In this document: one piece after another, positions 1 through 6,481 of the stretch
Layout of the letters: every line of letters starts with the position of its first letter
How positions within the stretch are numbered: position 1 is the stretch's first letter
Assembly: GCA_947057505.1 (NCBI GenBank)
Contig: CAMSEM010000053.1
Location: 1 to 8,440, forward strand
Length of the DNA: 8,440 nt
Direction of reading: 5' to 3'
Source: an uncultured Clostridium sp.
Lineage (GTDB): Bacteria; Bacillota; Clostridia; TANB77; CAG-508
Notes under the pieces: model-generated
What the model saw: only the letters and a program-made list of their open reading frames with translations
Database searches by the model: none
What the model was told of the DNA's origin: nothing
Made by a program: the position numbers and the translations under genes

Positions 1-48
1 AGGGAACCAGCACTCCATTGCTGGAATAAGTATCTACTCCTACATTAG

Positions 49-429
49 AGTCAAACGGCTGCTTTTATCGGTGCTATTACTGGTGATAAGTGGTATCCCA
101 ATTTTAGCTTTCTTGTTGAAAAAGTAGCTCAAAAAACTAATGTTATTTTAGTTGGTCGTAATCTTTTAAATGCTTACCCTAGGCTAAACATGCATTTCTT
201 TTTAACAGCAAGTTTTGAAAAGCAAGTAGAACTAACTATTCAGGAAAATCCAGAGTTAAGTCTTGAAGCTGCTACCCAAGTAGTACAAAAAAGAGAAGCT
301 CAAGAGTCTTTAATTCGTAGGTTTTCTATTCAAGATGTTAGAACAAAAGTGATTGATGTATCTAACAAAAGTTTAGATGAAGTAATTGTTTTAATTAGTA
401 ATAAAATGGAAGAAAGTGCCCTATTTTAG
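49..429 (+). pseudogene. Nucleoside monophosphate kinase-like (cytidylate-kinase-like) remnant
   Basis: Frame 1 reads through from about 49 to a TAG at 427-429, with a stop at 46-48 blocking it upstream. The order of pieces resembles the C-terminal half of cytidylate kinases, which move phosphate from ATP to CMP/dCMP: an ILVGRN segment (compare the GRD motif), then a FFLTAS strand, then a VVQKREAQES segment (compare the lid RDxxDS motif), then VIDVSNKSLDEVI before the last helix. Key positions are degraded: GRD is GRN, the arginines expected after FLTAS are absent, and the lid aspartates are A and E. No P-loop is visible. The only ATG in frame (190) lies inside the fold and has no good Shine-Dalgarno. 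The first 45 bases do not continue the protein convincingly in any frame. I read it as an inactivated duplicate. A sequencing frameshift near 45, or a divergent functional paralogue starting outside the window, is possible. The family assignment is from motif memory only. Confidence 0.42.
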
Positions 430-446
430 GACACTTTCTTTTCTTT
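410..446. terminator. Shared hairpin terminator between convergent genes
   Basis: The arms AAGAAAGTG (410-418) and CACTTTCTT (432-440) are perfect complements. After one mismatch the stem continues as CCTA/TAGG (420-423 with 427-430) around a TTT loop, giving 13 bp, followed on the plus strand by a T-rich run to 446. It covers the last codons of the kinase remnant and ends two bases before the stop codon of the minus-strand membrane protein gene (448-450), so it can serve both converging transcripts. The T-run is better in the plus direction. Confidence 0.75.
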
Positions 447-447
447 A

Positions 448-640
448 CTACATATTAAAAAATATAATAAATGCTCCTAGTATTGAAAATAGAAAGCCTA
501 ATATTTTAAATCCCATTGAAGCCTCATTTTGGTCACCAAAGCTAAATAGTTTTTTGGTAAGTATTCTTGCATCAAATATACAAACCACTCCAACTGCTAC
601 AATGAATAGTCCGTATCATAATTAAAATTATTTTCCCCAT
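448..640 (-). pseudogene. Small two-helix membrane protein, frameshifted
   Basis: On the minus strand an ATG (638-640) with a GAGGT Shine-Dalgarno (plus 649-653, 8 bases away) opens MGKIILIM. The frame then fails, while the next frame carries a coherent membrane protein to the TAG at 448-450: a hydrophobic helix (GLFIVAVGVVCIF), a short polar segment (DARILTKKLFSFGDQNEAS) and a second helix (GFKILGFLFSILGAFIIFF). The span is 193 nt, one more than a multiple of three, so removing one base around 612-622 restores a 63-aa protein with two transmembrane segments. The good RBS and intact downstream sequence suggest either a very recent inactivation or a one-base sequencing/assembly error. It lies 44 bases after the epimerase stop, with no clear terminator between, so it is probably co-transcribed with that gene. 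I do not know a function. The plus-strand reading frame at 416-625 is only its shadow. Confidence 0.62.
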
Positions 641-684
641 GATTTTTTACCTCTTTTCTTTTAACTTTTGTTTTCCAAAAACAA

Positions 685-1554
685 TTAGAAAAACTCAACT
701 GTATATTTACATTCAAAAGAGTCATTTGGTTTTAATGATATAATGTCTTGTTTTTGTGTAAACACTCCTGAACTTTTAACATTGTCTGCTGTAGAGTACC
801 ATGGCTCTATACAAATAAATGGTGCATTTGGTTTTGACCAAATTGCTAAATATGGAAAACCTGTAAAATCCATAGTGAATAACCTTTTTCCCATTGCATA
901 GTTGATTAAACTTATTTTATTAGATGTAATACCTTTCATAATTAAAGCATCATCATCAAAGGTATGGCAATCTAATGGAATATACTTTTTCTCTACCACT
1001 CTGTTTTTTGCATAATCTATACCAATTAATCCATCTACTAAATAAAGAAAATGTATTTTTTCTTCTGGCTCTTCAAATTCTAAATAATAATGGCCTTTTT
1101 CTAATTCTTGTTTATCTATTTTAAAAGCAGGATGCCCACCAATGCCAAAAGGTAGGTTAATTAAGCCAGTATTCACTATTTTATAAATAGTAGTTAATTT
1201 ATTTTCTTCTGTTCTATAAGTATTATATAACTCAAAATCATAAGGATACCTTGCTAAAGTATATTTGTTACTTTTTAATACATAAGAATGAAAATTATCT
1301 AGCTTAGTAATTGGCTCAAATTCTAAATCTCTTGCAAAGCCATGTTGCATAAGTTCATAAGTTCTTCCACCAATTAGGGTTTTATTTTTCTTTAATTTTC
1401 CTACAATAGGGAATAATACAGGAGAATGCCTTTTCCAGTATACTTTTCCGTTTTCATCTACACAATTTTCTCCTTGATGTATTTTTTCTTCACCATTTAC
1501 TTTAAAACTAATTAACTCTCCGCCTTTACTTGATGTAAGCATTTGTGTTTGCAT
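685..1554 (-). CDS. Aldose 1-epimerase family protein (LacX-like)
   Basis: This 289-aa cytoplasmic protein fits the galactose-mutarotase-like superfamily, whose members interconvert alpha and beta anomers of free sugars or sugar phosphates. Visible family landmarks are the N-terminal KGGELISF strand; RHSPVLFPIVGKL (residues 42-54); MQHGFARD with H71 and R75; GIGGHPAF with H141, the probable general acid; and FICIEPW with E250, the probable general base. The length is normal for the LacX-type branch (about 290 aa). The start at 1554 is supported by AAGGAG eight bases upstream on the minus strand and by the usual short lead before the first strand. A TTGACA/TATGAT promoter lies just upstream, so transcription is independent of recG. 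The frameshifted membrane protein gene follows by 44 bases. The true substrate of this branch is usually unproven, so it should not be called GalM. The family assignment is confident, the substrate unknown. Confidence 0.9.
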   Translation of the reverse strand: MQTQMLTSSKGGELISFKVNGEEKIHQGENCVDENGKVYWKRHSPVLFPIVGKLKKNKTLIGGRTYELMQHGFARDLEFEPITKLDNFHSYVLKSNKYTLARYPYDFELYNTYRTEENKLTTIYKIVNTGLINLPFGIGGHPAFKIDKQELEKGHYYLEFEEPEEKIHFLYLVDGLIGIDYAKNRVVEKKYIPLDCHTFDDDALIMKGITSNKISLINYAMGKRLFTMDFTGFPYLAIWSKPNAPFICIEPWYSTADNVKSSGVFTQKQDIISLKPNDSFECKYTVEFF

Positions 1555-1586
1555 AAGTATTCTCCTTTCTCATTTTTTCCATATAT

Positions 1587-1615
1587 ATCATAGTAGGTTT
1601 TTATGTAAATGTCAA
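1587..1615 (-). promoter_or_regulatory. SigA-type promoter of the epimerase gene
   Basis: Read on the minus strand: TTGACA (1610-1615), a 17-bp spacer, TATGAT (1587-1592). This is a perfect -35 and a one-mismatch -10 at ideal spacing. It predicts a transcript starting near 1580, about 25 bases before the ATG and including the AAGGAG. It lies beyond the hairpin that follows recG. Confidence 0.8.
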
Positions 1616-1632
1616 GTGGTTTTTAAATTATT

Positions 1633-1697
1633 TCAGCCAATAGTGACATATCCTTTGGTATAAATATTGTACCAAAGGATACGTCACTTCTGGCTGA
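1633..1697 (-). terminator. Long hairpin directly after recG
   Basis: The inverted repeat has three paired blocks: TCAGCCA/TGGCTGA (1633-1639 with 1691-1697), AGTGAC/GTCACT (1642-1647 with 1683-1688) and TATCCTTTGGTA/TACCAAAGGATA (1649-1660 with 1670-1681). Together they give 25 bp around a 9-base loop, with a 2x2 internal loop and one mismatch. The outer arm abuts the recG stop codon (1698-1700) with no gap. No U-tract follows in either direction, so it is not a textbook intrinsic terminator. It may still end recG transcription, protect the 3' end, or be a dispersed palindromic element. Confidence 0.6.
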
Positions 1698-3767
1698 TTA
1701 TAAAGCTACACTTTGATTTAACTTATTATCTACTAGTTTACGTAGTTTTTGATTTTTTCCTTGCTTTAACCCTTTATCTTCTGCTTCTATTTTTAGCGAA
1801 ATTGCTTGTACTGATTTTAGCACTGGCATATCTACAAAAAGGTTAGCTATTTTAAATTCTGGCAATCCATGTTGTTTGGTTCCAAAAAATTCTCCTGTTC
1901 CGCGAAGTTCTAAGTCTTTTTCTGCAATAACAAATCCATCATTTGTTTCTTGCATGGTTTTCATTCTTTCTCTTCCCACTTGTGAGCATTTACTATCATA
2001 TTTTAATATACAATAAGATTGATACTGCCCTCTTCCTACTCTGCCACGTAATTGGTGTAGTTGTGCTAATCCAAATCTTTCTGCATTTTCTACTACCATT
2101 ACACTGGCATTTGGTACATTTACACCAACTTCTATCACAGTTGTGGAAATTAAAATATCTATTTTTCCTTCTTTAAATTCTTGCATAACTTGTTCTTTTT
2201 CTTTTGGTTTCATTTTTCCATATACACACGCAATTTTATATTCTGGAAAAATTTCTTCTTGATACATTCTAGCCCATTCTTTTACTGCTTTTAAATCTAG
2301 CTTTTGCTCATCATCATCTTCGCCTTCTTTTTCTTCTACTAATGGACAAACTACATAAACTTGCCTACCTTCGGCAATGTTTTTACGAATAAAATTGTTA
2401 ACTCTTTCTTCCATTCTTTTGGTTACAGCATAGGTTTCTATTTTTTTACGGTTTGGTGGAAGTTCATCTATAATAGAAATATCTAAGTCTCCATACAAAA
2501 TTAAAGCAAGTGTTCTTGGAATTGGTGTTGCTGTCATAACTAGTACATCTGGATTATTCCCTTTTGCAGTTATAGTAGCTCTTTGCCTTACTCCAAATCG
2601 ATGTTGTTCATCTGTTACTACTAGTCCTAATTTACGAAATACTACATTTTCTGTAAGAAGTGCATGAGTACCTATTAAAACATCTATTTCACCATTTTTT
2701 AATTTTTCTAGTATTTCTTGTTTTTGCTTTGGTTTGGTTGCCCCTAATAACAACTCACAATGAATACCAAATGGTTCTAATACTTTAGTAAACTCTTCAA
2801 AGTGTTGTGTTGCAAGTATTGCAGTTGGTGCCATAATAGCTGCTTGGTAGCCAGATTTTATTGCTTTATAGCTACTAATAATAGAAATTACTGTTTTTCC
2901 TGAACCTACATCTCCTTGCAATAAACGGTTCATTGGCTTATTTGATTCCATGTCATGGTCTATTTCTTCTAATACCTTTAGCTGTGCTTTTGTTAAAGAA
3001 AATGGTAGTTGATTAATAACATCTGACATTTTAGCTTCTTTGCTAAACCTAATCCCTTCATTTTTTTCACTTTTTCCTTTTAATTCTAAAAGTGCAAGTT
3101 GCATGGTAAGTAGTTCTTCAAATACTAAACGTTTTCTTGCTTGTATTCTATTTTCCATGTTTTCTGGAAAATGTATTTGCTTAATACTTTTTTCTAAGTT
3201 CCATAATTGATATTCGTTCACTAAATAGTCTGGTAAAGTTTCTTCTAAATTCCCCTCTACCATGGTAATAGCATTTTGCACGGCTTGCCTTATGGCTGTT
3301 TGAGATAATTTATAGGTAGCAGGATATATTGGCATAATTTTCCCCGTATTTTTTTCTTTTCCTATTTCATCAAATACAGGGCTTCTCATTTCTACATGAT
3401 TAAATTCTTTACTTACTTTTCCATAAAAACGATACATTTGCCCTCTTTTTATTTGCCCCTTAATATAGTTCTGATTAAACCATGTAATGGTGCATCTCCC
3501 TGTATTATCTTCTACTATCGTTTTTAATACTGTCATATTTTTACGAATGCGATTGATATTTACCTCTGTTACTACTCTTGCTTCAATTGTTATTTCTTCC
3601 CCTGCAATTAAGTCTGCTATATGTTTTACTTTACTTCTATCTTCATATTCTCTAGGAAAATAGGTAATCAAATCTTCTAGTGTATATATATTTAGCCCAT
3701 ATAAAGCTTCAGCTTTTGTTGGTCCTACTGATTTAACATATTGTACATTTTGCTTTAAATCAACCAT
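1698..3767 (-). CDS. recG: ATP-dependent DNA helicase RecG
   Basis: RecG is a superfamily 2 double-strand DNA translocase that regresses stalled replication forks and migrates Holliday junctions. Numbered from the start chosen here, the order is: an N-terminal helical/wedge (OB-fold) region to about residue 150, a linker, then a helicase core with Walker A GDVGSGKT at 285-292 (K291), a DEQH box at 386-389, TATPIPRTL near 412-420 and QLRGRVGRG from 572, then the C-terminal module present in all RecG. The frame remains open upstream to an ATG at 3830, but I reject that start. A consensus promoter (3812-3840) overlaps it and it has no RBS, whereas the ATG at 3767 has AAAGGGA nine bases upstream and gives MVDLKQNVQYVKSVGP, a normal RecG beginning. 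The product is 689 aa, the usual family size of about 680. It is transcribed divergently from ssrA and followed immediately by a long hairpin. Confidence 0.96.
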   Translation of the reverse strand: MVDLKQNVQYVKSVGPTKAEALYGLNIYTLEDLITYFPREYEDRSKVKHIADLIAGEEITIEARVVTEVNINRIRKNMTVLKTIVEDNTGRCTITWFNQNYIKGQIKRGQMYRFYGKVSKEFNHVEMRSPVFDEIGKEKNTGKIMPIYPATYKLSQTAIRQAVQNAITMVEGNLEETLPDYLVNEYQLWNLEKSIKQIHFPENMENRIQARKRLVFEELLTMQLALLELKGKSEKNEGIRFSKEAKMSDVINQLPFSLTKAQLKVLEEIDHDMESNKPMNRLLQGDVGSGKTVISIISSYKAIKSGYQAAIMAPTAILATQHFEEFTKVLEPFGIHCELLLGATKPKQKQEILEKLKNGEIDVLIGTHALLTENVVFRKLGLVVTDEQHRFGVRQRATITAKGNNPDVLVMTATPIPRTLALILYGDLDISIIDELPPNRKKIETYAVTKRMEERVNNFIRKNIAEGRQVYVVCPLVEEKEGEDDDEQKLDLKAVKEWARMYQEEIFPEYKIACVYGKMKPKEKEQVMQEFKEGKIDILISTTVIEVGVNVPNASVMVVENAERFGLAQLHQLRGRVGRGQYQSYCILKYDSKCSQVGRERMKTMQETNDGFVIAEKDLELRGTGEFFGTKQHGLPEFKIANLFVDMPVLKSVQAISLKIEAEDKGLKQGKNQKLRKLVDNKLNQSVAL

Positions 3768-3811
3768 GAACTTGTATCCCTTTCTATTTAAACTACTCCT
3801 TATTGTGTCAT

Positions 3812-3840
3812 ATTTTACCAAAAGATGCATAAAAATGCAA
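3812..3840 (-). promoter_or_regulatory. recG promoter
   Basis: Minus strand: TTGCAT (3835-3840), a 17-bp spacer, TAAAAT (3812-3817). The predicted start is near 3805, giving a leader of about 38 bases before the ATG at 3767. Its spacer contains the alternative upstream ATG (3828-3830), which would therefore not be transcribed from this promoter. Confidence 0.65.
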
Positions 3841-3860
3841 ATATATTTCTTTGGTTTTAC

Positions 3861-3889
3861 TTGTTATTTTAACTAAAATATTGTATAAT
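3861..3889 (+). promoter_or_regulatory. ssrA promoter
   Basis: TTGTTA (3861-3866), a 17-bp spacer, TATAAT (3884-3889). The predicted start near 3896 lies about 12 bases before the mature tmRNA 5' end at 3908, as expected for a precursor trimmed by RNase P. It is divergent from, and about 20 bp away from, the recG promoter. Confidence 0.8.
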
Positions 3890-3907
3890 TAAATTTGTAA
3901 TTTACAT

Positions 3908-4266
3908 GGGGGTGTATTTGGCTTCGACAGTATTTTGGAAGTATTAATAGCGAGTAGTGGATTCTCACTTGGCCACTTTAATCATGTGAGAAAATAAATA
4001 TAAACGCTGATAATAGAGAATTAGCATACGCTGCCTAGTCGTGGCGACGTCTTACTTTAACTGCCCACGGTTTTAGATAAGGCGCAATATTTGTGGGAAA
4101 CAAATTTAGTTTGAGCTATCCGGCTAAAGGGTATTTTTAATAGCTACTTTTATCATAAGCTTGTTTGTTTGCTTATGATACAGGGAATTTTAAAAACAAA
4201 CTGCACTCGGAGAATTTGATATGGAAAGGGTATTGGACAGGGGTTCGACTCCCCTCACCTCCACCA
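3908..4266 (+). ncRNA. ssrA: Transfer-messenger RNA (tmRNA)
   Basis: tmRNA rescues ribosomes stalled on broken mRNA together with SmpB. It acts as an alanyl-tRNA, then as a template for a degradation tag. Evidence: the conserved 5' region with GGCTTCGACAG; a 7-bp acceptor stem pairing GGGGGTG (3908-3914) with CACCTCC (4256-4262), with one G-U; a T arm AGGGG/CCCCT (4239-4243 with 4251-4255) around TTCGACT; encoded terminal CCA (4264-4266); and a tag reading frame at 4006-4038. The length of 359 nt is normal for a one-piece tmRNA. It has its own promoter (3861-3889) and intrinsic terminator (4273-4310). The gene is intact. The accessory DNA starts downstream of its terminator, and I see no second copy of its 3' end in the window. 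Confidence 0.97.
4006..4038 (+). other. tmRNA tag reading frame (ADNRELAYAA)
   Basis: The resume codon is placed at GCT (4006-4008) because the preceding UAAAC matches the expected U and A at positions -5 and -4. Reading on to TAG at 4036-4038 gives ADNRELAYAA, preceded by the alanine carried by the tmRNA. The -AYAA end is a plausible ClpXP-type degron, although most tags I know end in -ALAA. If the frame started one codon earlier (AAC) the tag would gain an N-terminal asparagine. Confidence 0.75.
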
Positions 4267-4272
4267 GTTTAT

Positions 4273-4310
4273 AACAACTTACGAACTATAAAGTTTGTAA
4301 GTTGTTTTTT
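4273..4310 (+). terminator. ssrA intrinsic terminator
   Basis: AACAACTTAC (4273-4282) pairs with GTAAGTTGTT (4297-4306). One G-U pair and AAC/GTT extend the stem to 14 bp around a 6-base loop, and a T-run ends at 4310. It starts 7 bases after the tmRNA 3' CCA. Confidence 0.92.
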
Positions 4311-4321
4311 GTATATAAACT

Positions 4322-4358
4322 AAAAAATGTTCTCTTTTTGGAAAGGAGGGCATTTTTT
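4322..4358 (+). promoter_or_regulatory. RBS-burying hairpin with T-run
   Basis: AAAAAATG (4322-4329) pairs with CATTTTTT (4351-4358). Two U-G pairs (4330-4331 with 4349-4350), CTC/GAG (4332-4334 with 4346-4348) and TTT/AAA (4335-4337 with 4342-4344) continue it around a TTGG loop, with a single bulged G at 4345. The AAAGGAGGG Shine-Dalgarno (4342-4350) of the next gene lies wholly inside, and the ATG (4359) begins right after the stem. The shape, stem plus six T, could also terminate read-through from ssrA. Either way it should keep translation of the following gene low unless opened. Confidence 0.55.
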
Positions 4359-4643
4359 ATGTTTGAATTTGAAATATTACAAGAATTAGAGCCAAATGCT
4401 GAAATACTAGAAATAATAAAAGAATATTAGTATATAGTTAAAAATGGCAAAATTAAGCATTTAAAGGCTACTAACTTACAATTTATTGAACCAACTGAAT
4501 ATCTAATTACATATCCATTTACTCTTACTACACTTGAATATAAAGTAAATGAAATTGCTAGTAAAAACTTTTACATTAAAGAACATAAACAAAAGTATAA
4601 CCTAAAAGAAATTAAACAAATCTTCATAAAATTAAAAATTTAA
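4359..4643 (+). pseudogene. Small gene of unknown function interrupted by UAG
   Basis: ATG at 4359, eight bases after a strong AAAGGAGGG, starts MFEFEILQELEPNAEILEII and hits TAG at 4428-4430 after 23 codons. The same frame then stays open for another 70 codons to TAA at 4641-4643, through YIVKNGKIKHLKATNLQFIEP and a lysine-rich end, so the full span would be 94 residues with one internal amber. Codon use is the same before and after the stop. I do not recognise the protein; it is hydrophilic and has no membrane segment. The simplest reading is a nonsense mutation in an accessory gene. Read-through, or two separate peptides, are less likely: no start codon with an RBS follows the TAG. It lies between the ssrA terminator and the recombinase gene, 110 bases upstream of the latter. 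Confidence 0.5.
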
Positions 4644-4753
4644 CTTGCAAAAGTGCATTTTAGTTAGGAAACATATGAGAGGGTAAAATTTTTTTACAAA
4701 TTTACTATACAAAACCTAAAAAAATTCACAGAAATAGTAGGAGGTAATATTTT

Positions 4754-5851
4754 ATGAGATGTGGAATTTATGTAAGAGTATCAACAGATGAACAAAGAGA
4801 TAATGGTTATTCTATTGATTCACAGTTACGAATGATAAAAGAATATTGCGAAAAGAACAATTACGATATTATAGATGTATACAATGATGCAGGACATTCT
4901 GGAAAAGATTTAATGCGACCAGAAATGCAAAGATTACTAAAGGATATTAAATCACATAAGATTGAAAAAATAGTAGCTATTAAAGTAGATAGATTAACAA
5001 GAAATAACTACGATGGCTTTTGGTTTTTAAACTATTGTGAAGAACATGATGTTAAAATAGAGCTTATTTTAGAGCCTTATGATGTATCTACTGCAAATGG
5101 AGAAATGATATTTGGAATGAACCTAGTATTTGGACAACGAGAAAGAAAAGAAATTGGAGCAAGAACTAAAAGAACAATGGAAGAAATGGCTTTAGAAAAG
5201 GTACATTCAGCAAAAGCACCTTATGGCTATACTAGAAATAGTGAAACAGGTCATTTAGAAGTAGAGCCAATTGAAGCACAAGTAGTTAAAAGAATATTTG
5301 AACTATATAAAAACGGAACTACAATAAGAGGTATTGCTAATATTTTAAATGAAGAAAAAGCATATTTAAGACAAGGAAAATGGAACAGTGATAAAGTATA
5401 TAAAATACTAACAAATTCAATTTATATAGGTACATTTGCTTATGGAAAAGCCAAAAGAAAGGCACAAGATGTTCTATATGTAGATAATTATTGTGAGCAA
5501 ATTATCGATAAAAATACTTGGGATATTACAAGAAAAAGATTAGAAAAGAACAAGCATCCAAATTATGGGGAGCATATTCATTTATTTACTGGCATTGTAA
5601 AATGTCCTACTTGTGGCAAAATAATGTCATCTACGAACTCATTTAAGAATAGTGGAAAGCTAAATCAAAAAATATATTATCATGTAACTTGCAACAATCC
5701 TAATTGTAAATCGAAAGGATTTCACTATAACAGCGATAAAATAGAAGAAAAACTAACTAGAGTTTTAAATGAATTAACGAGATATATGTATGATATGGAT
5801 AATGAAATTATAGTATGTAATTCTAACAAGAATAAATTGTCCTTATATTGA
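4754..5851 (+). CDS. Serine recombinase (site-specific integrase), C-terminally truncated
   Basis: Serine recombinases cut all four strands at short att cores through a 5'-phosphoserine link and integrate or excise mobile elements. The 365-aa product has the resolvase catalytic domain (about 1-140) with nucleophile S10 in YVRVSTDEQ, helper R8 and the KVDRLTRN motif at 77-84; the 'recombinase' DNA-binding domain from about 155 (PYGY at 156-159); and a zinc ribbon with C284, C287, C313 and C318. The start is secure, with AGGAGGT eight bases upstream. Large serine recombinases usually exceed 450-500 aa, because a coiled coil and further C-terminal segment follow the ribbon. Here the protein stops soon after the ribbon, at the start of the expected coiled coil, ending in unrelated NKLSLY, so it is probably inactive. 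It points to an integrative element of the Tn4451/Tn5397 kind, though no relaxase or transfer gene is visible. A natural short form is less likely. Confidence 0.9.
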   Translation: MRCGIYVRVSTDEQRDNGYSIDSQLRMIKEYCEKNNYDIIDVYNDAGHSGKDLMRPEMQRLLKDIKSHKIEKIVAIKVDRLTRNNYDGFWFLNYCEEHDVKIELILEPYDVSTANGEMIFGMNLVFGQRERKEIGARTKRTMEEMALEKVHSAKAPYGYTRNSETGHLEVEPIEAQVVKRIFELYKNGTTIRGIANILNEEKAYLRQGKWNSDKVYKILTNSIYIGTFAYGKAKRKAQDVLYVDNYCEQIIDKNTWDITRKRLEKNKHPNYGEHIHLFTGIVKCPTCGKIMSSTNSFKNSGKLNQKIYYHVTCNNPNCKSKGFHYNSDKIEEKLTRVLNELTRYMYDMDNEIIVCNSNKNKLSLY

Positions 5852-5912
5852 AAATGAAAATATAGTAGATTATTTAACATTAATACCAAGAATTCCATCA
5901 GAAATTGCATAA
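5838..5912 (+). pseudogene. Possible out-of-frame tail of the recombinase
   Basis: In the +1 frame relative to the recombinase, an open stretch from 5838 to TAA at 5910-5912 begins CPYIENENIVDYLTLIP and overlaps the last codons of the truncated gene. It has no start codon or RBS of its own. It could be the original C-terminal end of the recombinase, joined out of frame after an internal deletion of about 450 bases. I have only a weak memory of such an ending in this family, so this may be chance. Confidence 0.22.
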
Positions 5913-5989
5913 ATTAAGTTAAAAATTTTACAAAAAATGAAGTGAAAAATAACACAATCAAAAATGCGATTTTTTTAAATTTAAAAATT

Positions 5990-6054
5990 CTTGTCCTAGC
6001 AAGCACTGAATTTGTACTCCCACACAAATTTAAAGATGGGATTTTGCCCCCCAT
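5990..6054. repeat. Cluster of three short inverted repeats with C-rich tract
   Basis: CTTG/CAAG (5990-5993 with 6000-6003), AATTTGT/ACAAATT (6009-6015 with 6024-6030, loop ACTCCCAC) and ATGGG/CCCAT (6036-6040 with 6050-6054) lie in a row. A run of six C (6047-6052) is followed by ATACCCC. The C-rich strand bias stands out sharply from the surrounding A/T-rich sequence. The segment lies in the 188-base gap between the recombinase and the next gene and holds no open frame or convincing promoter. Such arrays are typical of protein-bound DNA sites (att arms, oriT), but nothing in the window proves which. Confidence 0.4.
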
Positions 6055-6100
6055 ACCCCAAAAAGCAGTAAAAAAATAAAAATTGAAAGGAATAAAAAAT

Positions 6101-6448
6101 ATGAACGATGAAAAAGTAAATTATGTAATAGATATGATAAAAGATATGGACTTAGAAAATAAATTAAGATTAGCAATATGTATGTGTGATAATTACAGTC
6201 ATACTAATTTAGAATATGATAAAAAAGAAATGTATAAACAATTTGATAGTTTTTTAAAAGAAATTAATATAGAATACAAAACAAATATGGTTAACTTTGC
6301 AAACTATCCTTATATAATTTTTGTATCAAGCAAAATTATGGAGATGGATTCAGCACAGCAGAATAAAGTAGCTCTATATCTTTTCAATAGCATAAATTTT
6401 AAAATTAAAAATAAAAAAAGTCTTGACACAAAAGAACAAATGTTTTAA
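6101..6448 (+). CDS. Uncharacterised 115-aa protein upstream of KilA-N gene
   Basis: The ATG at 6101 is preceded by GAAAGGA at ordinary spacing. An in-frame TTG at 6083 would lie inside that Shine-Dalgarno and is rejected. The product starts MNDEKVNYVIDMIKDMD, is rich in K, N, D and M, has no signal peptide or membrane helix, and looks largely alpha-helical, with one hydrophobic patch (NYPYIIFVSSKIMEM) near residues 69-83. I do not recognise the family. It ends 33 bases before the KilA-N gene, on the same strand and with no terminator between, so the two are probably co-transcribed. Codon use (AGA, ATA, AAT) is typical of the island. The context suggests an accessory role, possibly a small regulator or partner for the KilA-N protein; that is inference only. 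Confidence 0.72.
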   Translation: MNDEKVNYVIDMIKDMDLENKLRLAICMCDNYSHTNLEYDKKEMYKQFDSFLKEINIEYKTNMVNFANYPYIIFVSSKIMEMDSAQQNKVALYLFNSINFKIKNKKSLDTKEQMF

Positions 6449-6481
6449 AATAATGAAAAACTATATAAGGTTGTGATATAA

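Noticed and set aside
7..24. CCAGCA/TGCTGG hairpin near the left edge
   Set aside because: Six pairs only, no T-run, and its setting is cut off by the window edge.
416..625. Plus-strand 69-codon frame
   Set aside because: It is the complement of the frameshifted minus-strand membrane protein and has no RBS.
1943..2176. Plus-strand 77-codon hydrophobic frame
   Set aside because: Shadow of recG; the hydrophobic look comes from reading A/T-rich helicase codons backwards.
5725..5910. Minus-strand frame over the recombinase end
   Set aside because: No RBS or promoter; complement of the recombinase and its possible tail.
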